Positions 21,207 to 32,807 of a stretch of DNA of 36,170 nucleotides are shown piece after piece (within the stretch, counting starts at the first letter, position 1; each line of letters begins with the position of its first letter). The DNA is taken from positions 1 to 36,170 of the forward strand of contig NW_026252188.1 of the NCBI RefSeq assembly GCF_025399195.1, in the 5' to 3' direction. Under the pieces are notes generated by a model. It was not told where the DNA came from. It made no database searches and worked only from the letters and a program-made list of their open reading frames with translations. This stretch comes from Umbelopsis ramanniana AG. Lineage: Eukaryota > Mucoromycota > Umbelopsidomycetes > Umbelopsidales > Umbelopsidaceae. A program made the translations under genes and the position numbers.

Positions 21207-21847
21207 CTATTTTTTCTTGGGCTTCTTAACGGCCATTGGATGTGGATCAATTCCTTGGCGATAAAATTCAACTCGAGAAAGAATGAACCTAAAGAACACA
21301 CATTGTTTAGAATCAATGCGAAGGATGGCTAATACATAAAATCATTTATGATACTTACTTTCTCGTCTTTGTAGGAATGCCAAACTCTTTCAAATCTCGA
21401 CTAGAGACACTGAAAAGCTGCTGCCAGTCTTGAAACTTTGAGGCAAATTCCTCGCTGCCACGTCCAGCGTGCTTCAGAAAGGACTCAACGTCAGTTGTCT
21501 TGCCTATAATAGATGAAAAAGTCAGTATGTCATAATTTGGTATGTATGGCTCTACTAGACGCTTCAAAACACGACATGTGAACGTATCAGTAAATCCCAG
21601 ATCAACATAAAGGTTTCTGTTGTCCCAATCTACTAAAATTTGTTTTTGAGGATATCATCATGTTGTTCACTTGTCGTGTTATGACATTATGCGCCAGTTG
21701 GCATAGGTGGCCAGAAACTTGACAAGTGTACCTACCACGTGGAGAGGGAATTTGCTTTCCACCGCTTGGTATAGTGCCTGAGTGTGATAATCGGACTTGA
21801 GCTACCAAGCGTCTAATTCCTGGCATCTGCCTTGTGAGTGCGGCCAT
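21207..21847 (-). CDS. Mitochondrial ribosomal protein mS41 (IGR-motif, Fyv4-like)
   Basis: Small-subunit mitoribosomal protein; in yeast the family member is Fyv4. Three exons (21736-21847, 21359-21632, 21207-21288) join in phase to 155 residues from ATG 21847. The N-terminus (MAALTRQMPGIRRLVAQVRL) is basic, Ser/Leu/Arg-rich and lacks acidic residues, as expected for a mitochondrial targeting sequence. The defining IGR-type motif runs SFLKHAGRGSEEFASKF, then WQQLFSVSSRDLKEFGI, then TRKFILSRVEFYRQG, split by the second intron after TRK. Here the name-giving Ile-Gly-Arg is Ala-Gly-Arg, a mild deviation. A basic tail KKPKKK closes the protein. The acceptor of exon 2 has two options three bases apart (TTTTAG or TAGTAG), both in phase. 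Confidence 0.85.
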
Positions 21848-22797
21848 AGCGATTTAAAGAGTGCTTGCAAAGACAAAAGGTAAACAAAAAAAATCAGTTC
21901 GGAAAAAAGTGAAAGAATTTATATTGAAAATTGTATCATAAAAACAAACAAAAAGCAGTACCTTTTACACTTTGTTGAAGGAGCGACCAAACTCCACCTT
22001 GTTTCAAAAGCATGTACGTTGACGTCGAATCACCGCACCATTAGCACTTTCAAGTTAAAAAGTACTCTAGCACTCTTTCAATAAATATAGAATAAACGCT
22101 ACACTATTCCACAAGTTGAATTTGATCACTTCCGCCTGTCATGCGTAATTGTAGCGAACTGCCAACTTCTTTCTATGGTCAAAACGTGAAACGGCATAGT
22201 ATTAGTTGAGTTACATCTGGAACGGCAAACAGATATCACAATTTTCAGCACTAATTGTAGAGAAAAATAAATCAGTTTAGTAGAGCCTTCGCATATCTGT
22301 AGTCGCTTCACGGCCTTTCGAGCACTGTTGAGAACGGCCGTAGTAAAGTGTAAATATTTTAAGGCAGCTTAAATGACGCGCATGGAACTAGATCAGGACA
22401 TATAAAACTCTAACTATTACCATTCTTATTATACTACAGCAGTTAAAGTAGGGTAGAACTCCATAGTAGATTAAGATTGCTCTCACTTTCTCCAGAAACT
22501 GATGCCTGAACAATCAGCAATACCGGAACACCTCTCTTCTTCCCAAACCTTTAATCGCCTTCTCTCCGGGCGGAAACACAATTGACCGTTCCTTAGAATA
22601 TTCTACCTGCAATTAGTAAATAGCTAAGTTATTCAAAACACATTTAACATATGACTATCTTGTTTTCTTTTTGTTAGCTGCGCGCTAGGTATTTGCATCA
22701 TGCGGCAAGTTTACGTTGTACAAAGCAACAACCTGTATATTAAGGCACCAGAAAAGTTTTTTGCCCCTCTCGTCTACATTATTGACCTACTACGGAG
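21848..22797. other. Divergent promoter region before the ankyrin-HET gene
   Basis: About 950 bases between the mS41 start (-) and the ankyrin-HET start (+). AT-rich; no gene supported. A pyrimidine tract ending TTTTCTTTTTGTTAG at about 22678 is a well-formed acceptor, so a 5' untranslated exon of the ankyrin-HET transcript may lie upstream, but no donor is obvious. Confidence 0.4.
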
Positions 22798-25700
22798 ATG
22801 GAAGAAGGACCGAACATTGATTTACCTCCTTCTCCAAGAGACGACCATGATCCTGATCGAAACAATAGCGAAAATAGCGAGCCAAATGGAGATTTTACGC
22901 TTCATGAGGCGGTGTCTATTGGAAATCTGGAAGTTGCAGAACTATTACTCGTGCAGGGAGCAGACGTTAACTTAATAGATAGACGAGGCAGATCAGCTTT
23001 TCATTTGGCTGCTTTAACTGGAAATACGTCAATGATTTCTCTACTACGTGACCACTATGCCGACGTAAGTACAGCCGATAATTTTACAGAGACAGCCCTT
23101 CATATGGCTGCCCGGTTAGGTCACGAAATGGTAGTAGAGAAGCTGCTTGAATACGGCATCGAAATTGACGCAAGAACTGTACCTTTACAAACATCGTTAC
23201 ATCTGGCCGTCAGTTATGGGCATAGAAATATAGTTACATTGTTACTTAATTGCGGTGCCGGGATTGAGGCACAGGACAAAGACTTTGCAAGACCGATTCA
23301 TCTAGCCGCATTTAACGGATATACAGAAATCCTGTTGCTTTTGCTTGAAAAAGATGCAAACATAAATGCACCAACAATAACTTTACGGACAGCGCTTCAT
23401 CTAGCAGCTCATAAAGGAAACAAGCAGATAGTAGAACTCCTGCTCGAAAAAGGTGCTGATGCGAATTTATTGGATAAGAATGAACGAACACCGCTACACA
23501 TCGCAGCTAAAGAAAGTTGGCATGAAATAGTTTACCTACTAATCCGTCATGTTTCGTTTATTGATGCTGTTGACTTAAAATCACGGACAGCATTACACCT
23601 TGCCGCGATATCTGGAAATGTCGAATCAGCAGTTAAGCTATTGAATCATTCTGCTTCTATAGATTCTGTTGATATGCTCTCAGAAACTGCTCTACATATG
23701 GCTGTAGGGTCTAAACATGCAGAGATGGCAACGTTACTTCTACAACGTGGTGCTAACGTTGATGCAATAGACGGTGATTCACGAACAGCTCTTTCTGTAG
23801 CTGTTATGTGTGGTTACCAGGAGATTCTGGAAATTTTACTGGAATATGGAGCTGCCATTGACTCTGAAAATCCATGGCTACACAACCCATTGCATTTGGC
23901 AGCGTCTTCACAGAACAAGGAAATAGCATTTTGCTTACTTCGTCGTGGCGCTAAGGTCAATCATGTGGATAGCAATTCACGGACAGCACTTCACTTGGCT
24001 GTGTCAACAAAATACACTAGGATGGTAGCTTTATTACTCAATCACGGTGCGGATCCCAACTTAATGGATGCAACTTCAACGACACCCTTCGAGATAGCAT
24101 TGTTACAAGGAGACGAGGAAATAGTTGACAAGTTGCTTCCTTATGTAACGGATATGAATTCAAAACTATCAACGGGAAACCCACCACTTGTTGAGGCTAT
24201 AGAGCGTGGGCAAATACAAATTGTTCGCCTGTTGATTGCTAATAACGCAGATTTGGAGATAGTCAATGAAGATGGATGCACTCCTCTACTCATCGCTGCC
24301 GAAAACTATCGGCTTGATATAATTTCCCTACTTATAGAAAAAAGCGTTAATAAGGAAGTCAGTGACAAGAATTCAATGACTGCATTACATTGGGCAGCAA
24401 AACACGGCGACGCGGACTTCGTGGATTTGTTATTGAGCAACACCACGAATACAGAGAAAAAAAACCGTGATGGTAAAACAGCCCTTTATATATCCACTGA
24501 ACTCAATCATCGAAATGCGGTAATGGCGCTAGTTCGCCACGGGGTTTGTGTCAACTGCAAAGACCAAGATGGAATTACAGCAGTTCATAAGGCCACTTTG
24601 TTGGGCCATGCTGAAATAGTCTCTATTTTAATGGACGCTGGTGCCACAGTAGACGGTAAAGACGACCATATAGCAGCCCTACTCGACATAGCCTCGGGTG
24701 CGGGCCATAAAAACGTTGTTGAAACAATTTTAAGCAAGGTGAAAAACTCAGGATCTCCTATTGACTATATGAGTTCGACACTGCTGAATGCTGCAGAATG
24801 TGGGAAATTGGACGTGGTATTGCTTCTGCTGGATTGCCATGCTGACATTGAAACGAAAGACAAATATGGGAGAACACCACTTTTCTTAGCTGGCAAATAT
24901 CCAGATTTAGTTGCCACACTTGTCAATAGAGGTTCATACACCGAGGCCAGAACCTTGCGTGGATATACACCCATCCACTATTATACAGCTCTTGGACATC
25001 TCAAATCTTTAAGGCTGTTATTAAATTTAGGCTGTCATATCTCATCTCTTGATTACGAAAGTCAGACAGCGCTTCACCATGCAGTTAAAGGAGACGACCT
25101 TATAATTACACAACTGGTAGTGAGCCGAGGTATCGACCTAGATGCATGGGATTATAACGGTCACACTGCCATCCATATTGCCATACAAAAGAACTATATT
25201 GATATTGTTGACGTGATTGTTAAAACGGGTATTGATATTGACACGAGCGACCACCGGATTCCAAGAAGCACACCTTTAAAGATGGCAATTGATTTAGAAC
25301 GTGAAGAAATAGTCGAGCTATTGATAAACCACGGTGCAAACGTGAAATGTATGCTCGGAGACCAAAATTCTTTGCCTTTACATTTAGCTGCCTCGAAGCT
25401 CAACCCAAAACTAGTCTCGATGATACTAAATGCTGACGCAGATCCTAATTTGGTAGGCTATGATGGATACTCACCACTCCAGTCATTGATTTACGCACTT
25501 CAAAAGAAGATATCTTGCGGAACTATTCCCAATAAACATACGGTACTCGAAGTAACTACTCTACTACTGAAAGCCGGCGCCGATACTAGTCAATTGCATA
25601 CACCTAGGCAGATAAAGTCTTTATATCCAGAGGTGGCAGATCACCTTTCAAAACTCTCTAGCATTCCATTGCACCAGCATCAGCCATCTGGCTGGCTACC

Positions 25701-27969
25701 AATAATCTCACATTCAAATCATTATCGTGCTGTCGGTTCTCTTAAAGAGATTCTTTCAAATGCTGAAACTGGCTGCCTATGTAAGTTTGCACGTAACCAC
25801 AATAATATGACTGCCACACACATAAATGATGCTTACCGCACTCAACTTTAAGCTGTTCTCTCTTCTACAACTATGATGGACGATGTAATGAACAAGTATA
25901 GTACGGGCTTTCCGTCATCAAGAGAACTAAAATTAGACAAGTTTAAAGTTGTCAACGAAGCAGTGAACCCTCACAATAATGACTTCGCCGTTATGTCGAT
26001 GGGTTTCAAAATAACGCACAGTATGTCTAAGGATGATCGAGCTACTAGAATAATCTCGTCTTTAATTCAAGAAATTGGCGCCAGATTTTATTACAGCAAC
26101 AATTTCTTTGTAGTTAATCTACCTGAAACCAACAATTACATAGCTCCAAGATGGGCATTCAATTTCAATAGCATGAGAGGTGTGGTGCGCCAATCTCCGA
26201 CGTTATATGTGCAAATCCCACAAATACGCACTGAGCTCTCTGTGCCTGGATGGTATAGGAACGAGAACCCTCTCCTGCGCTTCATTGATGCAGTGTATGT
26301 TTGCAGAAGATCGACCCCAGACCACCTTGATAAAGATGTATTCTCAGATATTCTTGGCGGCACCGAGGAAAGACTTGCAATCCACCTACATGCAATATTG
26401 ATAGCTGGACTCTGTATTCTCAGTGTAGCGGAAGGTCCTCAACTAATTGAGAAACTTGTCAATTCCATTTTAGGATTGAAAGCGGATCCTAACCGAAACC
26501 CTGTTTCTGGTATACCTCCTACTGACTGGCAGATTTTGAATCGCATTAAGTGCGATTGTAAGTCGCCGTTCCCTCATCGTCCGCTGACTCCGGTAGCCGC
26601 CGCCAAAGCTGTTGGTATACAAATATGGAGAAATCCAGAGCATGAAGCGGTGACTCGGGTTTGGGACCTGATAAATGATAAGCTGGTGCAGGATATCGAT
26701 ATCAGCCATGTAACATTCATGACGCATAAATGGTGTGAACCAGAGGTGCAGTATCACGCCATGTTGGAACAGATTAGCACAAAGTCGGCAAAGTTACAGC
26801 ATATAAGAGATACTTTACTTCAACACACTCGATATGTATGGTTAGACACCATCTGCATTGATAAAGCCAATTTATCCGAGCTTGATCGAACTATTCGATC
26901 AATGTACAAGTGGTATTCCAATTGTCAAGCTGTCGTTCTGGATTCAGGAACTCCGTTGAAGGATTGGTGCAAGAGAGGATGGTGTCTACAAGAAGGCGCG
27001 GCTGCTGGAGTACTCTATGGAATGTCTAAAGACGACAAATTGATGACAATCCAAGAACTGGCAAAGGAGCAAAATGTAAATCTCTGTATCTTGGATCTTC
27101 ACCTCTATTATCGACATGGAAATGCTGCTGAGATACTTGCTAGAATGAATGTGAGAGAAACGACTAGGGAAGAAGATATGACATATGCACTGGCAGGAAT
27201 ATTCCAGATACACTTGACAGCATCGTATGGAGCAAGAAGTGAGCCTCGTGAGAGACTTCTATATGAACTAGCAAAAAAGAAAGGCGATCTGTCGTTCTTA
27301 AGCTTTCCAACAATAGACACCAACAACCTTAACCACTTACCAAATCCGTCAGATGTCAATTTCTTGATAGCATCGTGCATAAATTCATCAACTCCCACCA
27401 ACGACAGTCACCATGGTATTTGCATTGAAGTCCAGCTTGTTCAAGGCGCAGGAGCAAAGATGGTACTGGGAATGTTGAGTCGATGGCAAAACCTCAGAAT
27501 TTTCCACGGCAAATCAGCAGGTATACCAGAGTTGATTGCGACAGCCGAAAAATTAGAATATAGAAACTCTACAGATATTGAAATTGCTGTCGTTCACGAA
27601 ATCAGGTCAATTATATTGGTGAAAATCTACGGTGAAGATCGTCAAACTGGCGGAACTCGTCCAATCAAGCTTTGCTTTCGCCTGCAGTGCTGCCAAATAG
27701 AAGAAGATGAATTCGAAAGGCTATTCGATGATCTTGATGTAGATCATGAGCGAATATGGTTGAATAGCAAACCTAATAACGCTACTATCTCAAGATTGCA
27801 ACAAAAGCGTAAGCGACGTAGTACTATCAAAGAACAACCAGTAATCACTTTCCGGGAACCTGAATCTGAAGGCTGCGATGTCACGGATCAAGAATTGGCA
27901 GCAAAAAGATTGAAGGTATCCCTGCATGACTTCCTTGTTGACAAAAGGGACCAATTAACCGTTACATAA
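22798..27969 (+). CDS. Ankyrin-repeat/HET-domain fusion protein
   Basis: Likely a receptor-like protein with a cell-death output. HET domains act in fungal non-self recognition; ankyrin arrays bind partners. I read one gene with exons 22798-25780 and 25853-27969, giving 1,699 residues. The N-terminal 960 residues are about 26 consecutive ankyrin repeats of 33 residues (RTALHLAAHKGNKQIVELLL is typical); the last is degenerate. After the junction comes about 270 residues I do not recognise. The HET core follows: VTFMTHKW (near 26707), YVWLDTICIDKANLSELDR (near 26833), MYKWYSNCQAVVLDS, RGWCLQEGAA and RETTREEDMTYALAGIFQI (near 27154). A basic KRKRRS lies near the C-terminus. As separate frames, the ankyrin part would end at TAA 25849-25851 and the HET part would begin at ATG 25873. 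They share a frame, and the stop lies at the 3' end of a 72-base GTAAGT...TTTAAG intron, so fusion is favoured. Two adjacent genes remain possible. Confidence 0.75.
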
Positions 27970-28322
27970 AAAATTCGATTGTGTAGTCATATCATTCTGC
28001 TACCCTTCCTCTTTTTTTTGTTTCCTCCTTCATATTGCATCTATACATAATGGGTTAACAAATCCAAGACAATAATAGAATGATGTTCCATAACATGACT
28101 GTCAGAAAGCGAAAGAGTACATGCTTGTCAATGGACGCTCAACTCAAACATGGTATTACTTCGACAGACTTGAAATAACATGGCCATCCCGACAAGCTGG
28201 ACAGGTGGAGTTTGAGATACAGAAAACACTTCGGCACTATCTTTATTGGCAGGGCCCATTTATACTGACTAAAGGATTGCTACATTATCTAAGGTCCACC
28301 GCAACGACTGGGAAGCAAATAT
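27970..28322. other. Convergent intergenic region
   Basis: Between the ankyrin-HET stop (+) and the Rieske-protein stop (-). A pyrimidine-rich block (TTCCTCTTTTTTTTG) follows the HET gene. An open frame of 71 codons at 28121-28336 has no recognisable content. Probably both 3' untranslated regions. Confidence 0.45.
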
Positions 28323-29742
28323 TTACCAATCATTAATTTTGCAAGCGTGCAGCGATTTGGATGCCTTGCTGTTCGTACCATCTCTATCTAGCGCAAATGA
28401 CCAGTTATGCTTTGTGCAGATAACATTATTACCAACGACTTGTCCCCATGTGACAAGATCAACTCCCTATGACGATAATGTGTTAGCAAGAGGAATCAAA
28501 CTCCATGACAGAATTGACATCGCAATGTACCTTATGTGGACAGTATCGATCACATTCGTATGCTTGGCCGCTTGTAGTCATTACATGTATTTTGTTTCCA
28601 GAAGCTTTGATTTTCCTATATGGCGTGGCCGGCTTTGATGTTGTCATATTTGAGGGCCGTGTAAGAGGTCTATCATCGTCTGATGTTGAATCACTGGACG
28701 TTTCGCTTTCACTCGAATCAGCAGTGTCACTGGATTTGGCAGCTTCAGCTCCTTCCTTAACTGTATCGCCATCCTTCTCTTGAATAATGGCTGGTTCATT
28801 GTCGAAGGAAACCATTTTCAGTGATAGTGATTTTGGGCTTAAAGGCAGATCACTCTTATCAGTATTGACACCATTTGCACCAGACAAAGATGTGGATGAG
28901 TTCTGTAATGTGTTACGAAGGGTGTCGGGATCATCACTGGTAACACCGACAGGAACCTCACCAGAGAACTCGCTTGGGTAAGAGTCGCTCTTATGATTGT
29001 CCTTCTTCTTGTCCTTCTTCTTGTCTTTCTTCTTGTCTGAACTTTTGTCTGAATATTTTCTCTCGTACTTTTCTCTCTTTCTTCGATCTGATTTCCCCGC
29101 ATTAGTCTTTGTAAACAATATTTATCATGAAAGTCTGTTGATCCAGTGATACGTACCATATTCAGACTCAATACCAATATTAATTGCCTTTTGTAAAAGA
29201 TCTTTAACAATGGGCAGTAACGTGATCGTCTGAACGGATGATAACAGTGTCAATCGATATTAGGTCATTTTTCGTTTACTACTGCAATATCTATCGGATT
29301 TACCTTCCAGCTTTCGCTAGAAAGCACGCGTAGATCTCTCACCTAGAAGAACTTGAATAAGAATGGTATAAAGGTGCCAAAACTAAAACCAAAATTGCTA
29401 CTTACAAAGTATAATCGATTGTGTGCGAGGATGGATATATCAGATTCCATTTGTTGAGAGGTCCATGAACGCTCAGCTCCAATTTGTTCCAGTAGCGTTG
29501 ACACTCTCTGAAGATGAAAACAGTTAACTAAGAGTCGATTGTAGGGGTATATCGAGTTTTGCTTTTCTCACCATGCTATCCGGTAATGGAGTTTCTGAAT
29601 CTGCAATGTAGATCAGTGACGTGGACTTCAGTAACACATACAAGCAAACAAGCTTCTTACCTTCACCGTTCGTATTCACTTCTAAGGACGACATGTATGC
29701 GTCGAGCATGGAACCCATTCCTCGGTTTTTGTTTTTGCCCAT
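28323..29742 (-). CDS. Protein with C-terminal Rieske [2Fe-2S] domain
   Basis: Seven exons join in phase to 341 residues: 29661-29742, 29572-29600, 29406-29507, 29304-29342, 29157-29229, 28531-29087 and 28323-28466. The last 60 residues carry Rieske cluster ligands: YCPHKGVDL (Cys291, His293), then 17 residues on, CTKHNWSFAL (Cys311, His314) and DGTNSK. This Cys-x-His...Cys-x2-His spacing defines Rieske proteins. The ligand pairs lie on different exons, so the domain appears only after splicing. Residues 1-110 are helical and polar (LLEQIGAERSWTSQQMESDI, FVRDLRVLSSESWK, LLPIVKDLLQKAI), a module I cannot name. The linker (about 110-270) is Lys/Asp/Ser-rich with KKDKKKDKKKDN repeats and an acidic Ser block. 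No signal peptide, membrane segment or oxygenase catalytic domain is seen, so this is not a classical ring hydroxylase or bc1 Rieske protein. Role unknown. Confidence 0.72.
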
Positions 29743-30306
29743 GGTAAAAGGTACAAATGAAGGCAGACGAGGGCAAAAACGAGGAGATTGAAAAATTTAG
29801 AAAAAAGTCTGTGTTTGGCTATGTATCAATTCTACGCTGGAAAGGGATGCACTCGGTAGGGTTTTGTTTTGACAATCATGTGTGAAAACATTTGCATATC
29901 GCTCACGAAGTAGTATAATATCATTATTCTAATATTTCATTTTACACAGATACTGCAGCATTTTTTGGTCATTAGAGTTATTGGAGTACGTTTCCATATT
30001 TATGGCTCTGTTGGGACGTGCGTACGACAATCATTTTTCAGGTTCACGGATATAAAGGGTCTGACTACGTCAATAAGGGACTTTATTCAAACCATTTCAA
30101 GATCAACATACAGCAGTTTTTAATTCGTAAATTTTGAATGCGTTTTATTATGCCAAGTGTCTGTCTCCAAAGTATTCAAGGAATTTAAAAGTTCTCACAC
30201 TATGGTGCTGTACCAAGAAATGCGGAGTATGGCCCAAGTATCCCCGCCAAGACTGGCCAAGTTTTGGAATCTTGAGTTTCATTAGAATTCTCTATTGTAC
30301 CCGACA
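29743..30306. other. Divergent promoter region
   Basis: 564 bases between the start codons of the Rieske-domain gene (-) and the DUF4097-like membrane protein gene (+). AT-rich; a TATA-like element is listed separately. No gene is supported. Confidence 0.45.
30051..30057 (+). promoter_or_regulatory. TATA-like element
   Basis: TATAAAG in a GGATATAAAGGG context, about 250 bases upstream of the membrane protein start codon. It could set a transcription start around 30080-30090. Match to consensus only; no supporting element such as an initiator was identified. Confidence 0.25.
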
Positions 30307-32624
30307 ATGCCAAAAAAGAAGGCAGCCAATGCTAGAGAACCCATACCAGGTACAGCTTCGAGATTCAATTTATATTCGTTTTATGGAATAAGTTTTATTG
30401 ATTTGAAAATCTTTGTCATCGAACTACTAGAATCCTTCGAAAATGATCCTCCACCACCATATTCTCCTTCCGAAGCTTCCCAGCCTCCCCTGAGTGGGGA
30501 CAGCCCATCCGTCGCACCCTCAGCGCCTACTGCAAATGATGTGGGATTTTACTCTCATGATGGAGTACCAGCAACCGACAGTAGTGAAGAAAATCAGCTC
30601 ATGGACCCCTCAGCGCCACCACAAAGATACAATTATGGATCGGTTGAGCCACCAAGTACAACTGGAGACGTCTATCAGGTACATGAACAAAATCAGAGCC
30701 TGTATCATACCAGCCAGCAACAACGAGAACAAGCACATCAGTATCGTACCATGGCTCAGCAACAACGTGAGCTGGCGCGTCAGCAACGTGACATTACTCA
30801 ACAACAACGAGAGCAGGCGCAACAACAACGTAACATTGCTCAGCAACAACGAGAACAGGCATACCAGCAGCGAAATCAAGGAAATCAATTTACAGCACAG
30901 GGAGAAACATTTCATACTATGGGAGATCGTCTGCGAGACCAGGGAAGTCGCCTACGATCTCAATTAGGTGCGTCACTCACACAATTGATTTTGTTCTCTG
31001 TCATGCCATCATACTAAATAGCAGTCAATTGATAGCTGGTCTAGGAGATCAAATTCGGAATTCTCCCAATGTTCAAAAGCCTCAGTATACCAGAGTAAAT
31101 CAAACACATGAGGAGGCTGGCTCTACAAGTGAAAGCCAGCCATTAAATGGGCGTACACGACGCAGACCTTTCCTGAAAATATTATGCCATTTACTATTGG
31201 TGTGTATCCTTGTTGGTTTCGTTCTGTTTAAGACAGTTACATGGAAACATGATGAAGATCCCAACGGTGACCCTGGCCTTCCAGACCGTTCATCGCCAGT
31301 ACCCCCAGTCCCATCAAGTACACCATCAATTCCTCCTTCAGACCCTCCTTCAGACCCTCCTTCAGACCCACCTGGAGATTCTCCAAAACATCCCGATGAT
31401 CCGAAGCAGCCAGAGGACCCCAACATGCCACGGCATCTTCCCGATGGCTCTTCATGTGGTTCTAATTGTGTTGTGGCATCATACCGGTGGCCGATCGAGG
31501 ACTACTTGCGGTCCTTCAGTTTCTTTCAGTCGGGACAATTGACATCCGGACGTGCTTATATCAAGCGCAGCCGAAGCGCTGCGCCAGGCAATTTTTATGT
31601 GTCTTTAGGGCTTACCGGCATTAAAATGAGCGACATTACATTGGTATTCTCGCCCAGTCGTTCAATTAGTGGTGCCAGTGTCATTCTCTCAACACCCAAA
31701 GCGATCTCGCCATTCAGTAGGATTGAAATGAATGTTACTGTTGAGCTTCCCTTAGACACCATGGACAGTTTTCAGGATTTTGTGTTTTTGGCTAAAAATA
31801 CAGACATTGCGTTTGAGGAAATAGATGAATCCAATACCTTCAATATCAGCAAACTTCAAGTCGCCACTACGAATGCTGATTTGATGATGAGCCCTCTTTT
31901 CACGACAGATGCAGGTTCCGAAATCACGACACGCAACGGAGACATCAGCGGCATTGTTCGCTCAAAAGGAAAAGTAGAAATCAGTAATGCAAATGGAGAT
32001 ATTGACCTTGACTTGGTCGGAGACACCGCCAATGTTTACACTACTAACGCTGATGTTACTGGCGAATACGTTTGCTCTGCAAAATGCGATTTCCAAACAA
32101 CGTCAGGCGAATTGAAGATTCGAAAGGTGCAAACCGAAACTTTGCTACTGGATAATAAGAACGGAAGAATCGATGTTCGGAACATATCCTCAGTGTTCAG
32201 TGTTGTTTCTAGTGGTCGGAACGACTTTATGAAATTGCAAGTTCAAAGCATCATCCACGGTGCTATGTTTGTGCTTACCAACAAGAATGCCCCTGTTAAC
32301 TTGACTATGGTGAGTGTTTAAGCGTTTTTAAATTTAGTTATCATGTATGGGTTAGTTAGTTTTCGGTATAATGATTGCTAATTTGATTTGTCATTTTTAT
32401 AGCCCATGGAATATAGAGGTGATTTCTATCTGTCGACCTCTGCTGGTTACAAGTCTAAAGCCGAACTGGTAAACCCTCCGGACTCCGGGCATTCTTTGAG
32501 ATTCAAGGTGGTCACTGGAAACTATGTTAAAGGCACAAAACTCACTCCTTCCAACGTCAGAGAAGGCTCGATAACGATTGGTAACGAGAATGACGATGCC
32601 ACCTTGGTATTTACCGACGAATGA
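30307..32624 (+). CDS. Type II membrane protein with DUF4097-like repetitive ectodomain
   Basis: Four exons (30307-30349, 30431-30967, 31036-32309, 32403-32624) join in phase to 691 residues. The cytoplasmic N-terminus has a PPPPYSP motif, then a run of about eight near-heptads (QQQREQA, QQQRELA, QQQRDIT and so on; residues about 110-165) likely to form a coiled coil. One membrane segment, FLKILCHLLLVCILVGFVLF, lies near 237-257. A Pro-rich stalk with four PPSD/PPGD units and an SCGSNC pair follows. The outer domain has repeated short strands (TTNADLMM, TRNGDISG, NANGDIDL, TTNADVTGEY, TTSGELKI, NKNGRIDV), the beta-helix pattern of DUF4097-type proteins. An anchored surface protein is inferred; its ligand is unknown. 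The 81-base piece 30350-30430 is open in frame but is read as an intron (GTACAG...CTACTAG), because it would add a hydrophobic block. A broken copy of the 3' end lies at 33736-34411. Confidence 0.78.
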
Positions 32625-32807
32625 GCAAACCAAATTTATTCGAAAGTCCGATAACCAGTTGATTGGATTCGTCAGCTTCTGGATGATTCCTCTGGATCCA
32701 ATGCATTAAGCTTGGCAAGCTTACGCATATATATATCTCCATCCACTACACATTTCATTTCTCTTACACCTTTTTCTTTATTGTTATACACCTATCCTTT
32801 ATTTATC

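Noticed and set aside
25849-25872. Stop-codon readthrough linking the ankyrin and HET frames
   Set aside because: A normal 72-base intron removes the stop with matching phase, so readthrough is not needed; the TAA context also shows no known readthrough motif.
28121-28336. Continuation of the Rieske protein through further exons below 28323
   Set aside because: The frame closes at a TAA directly after the domain; joining to downstream acceptors gives no recognisable sequence.
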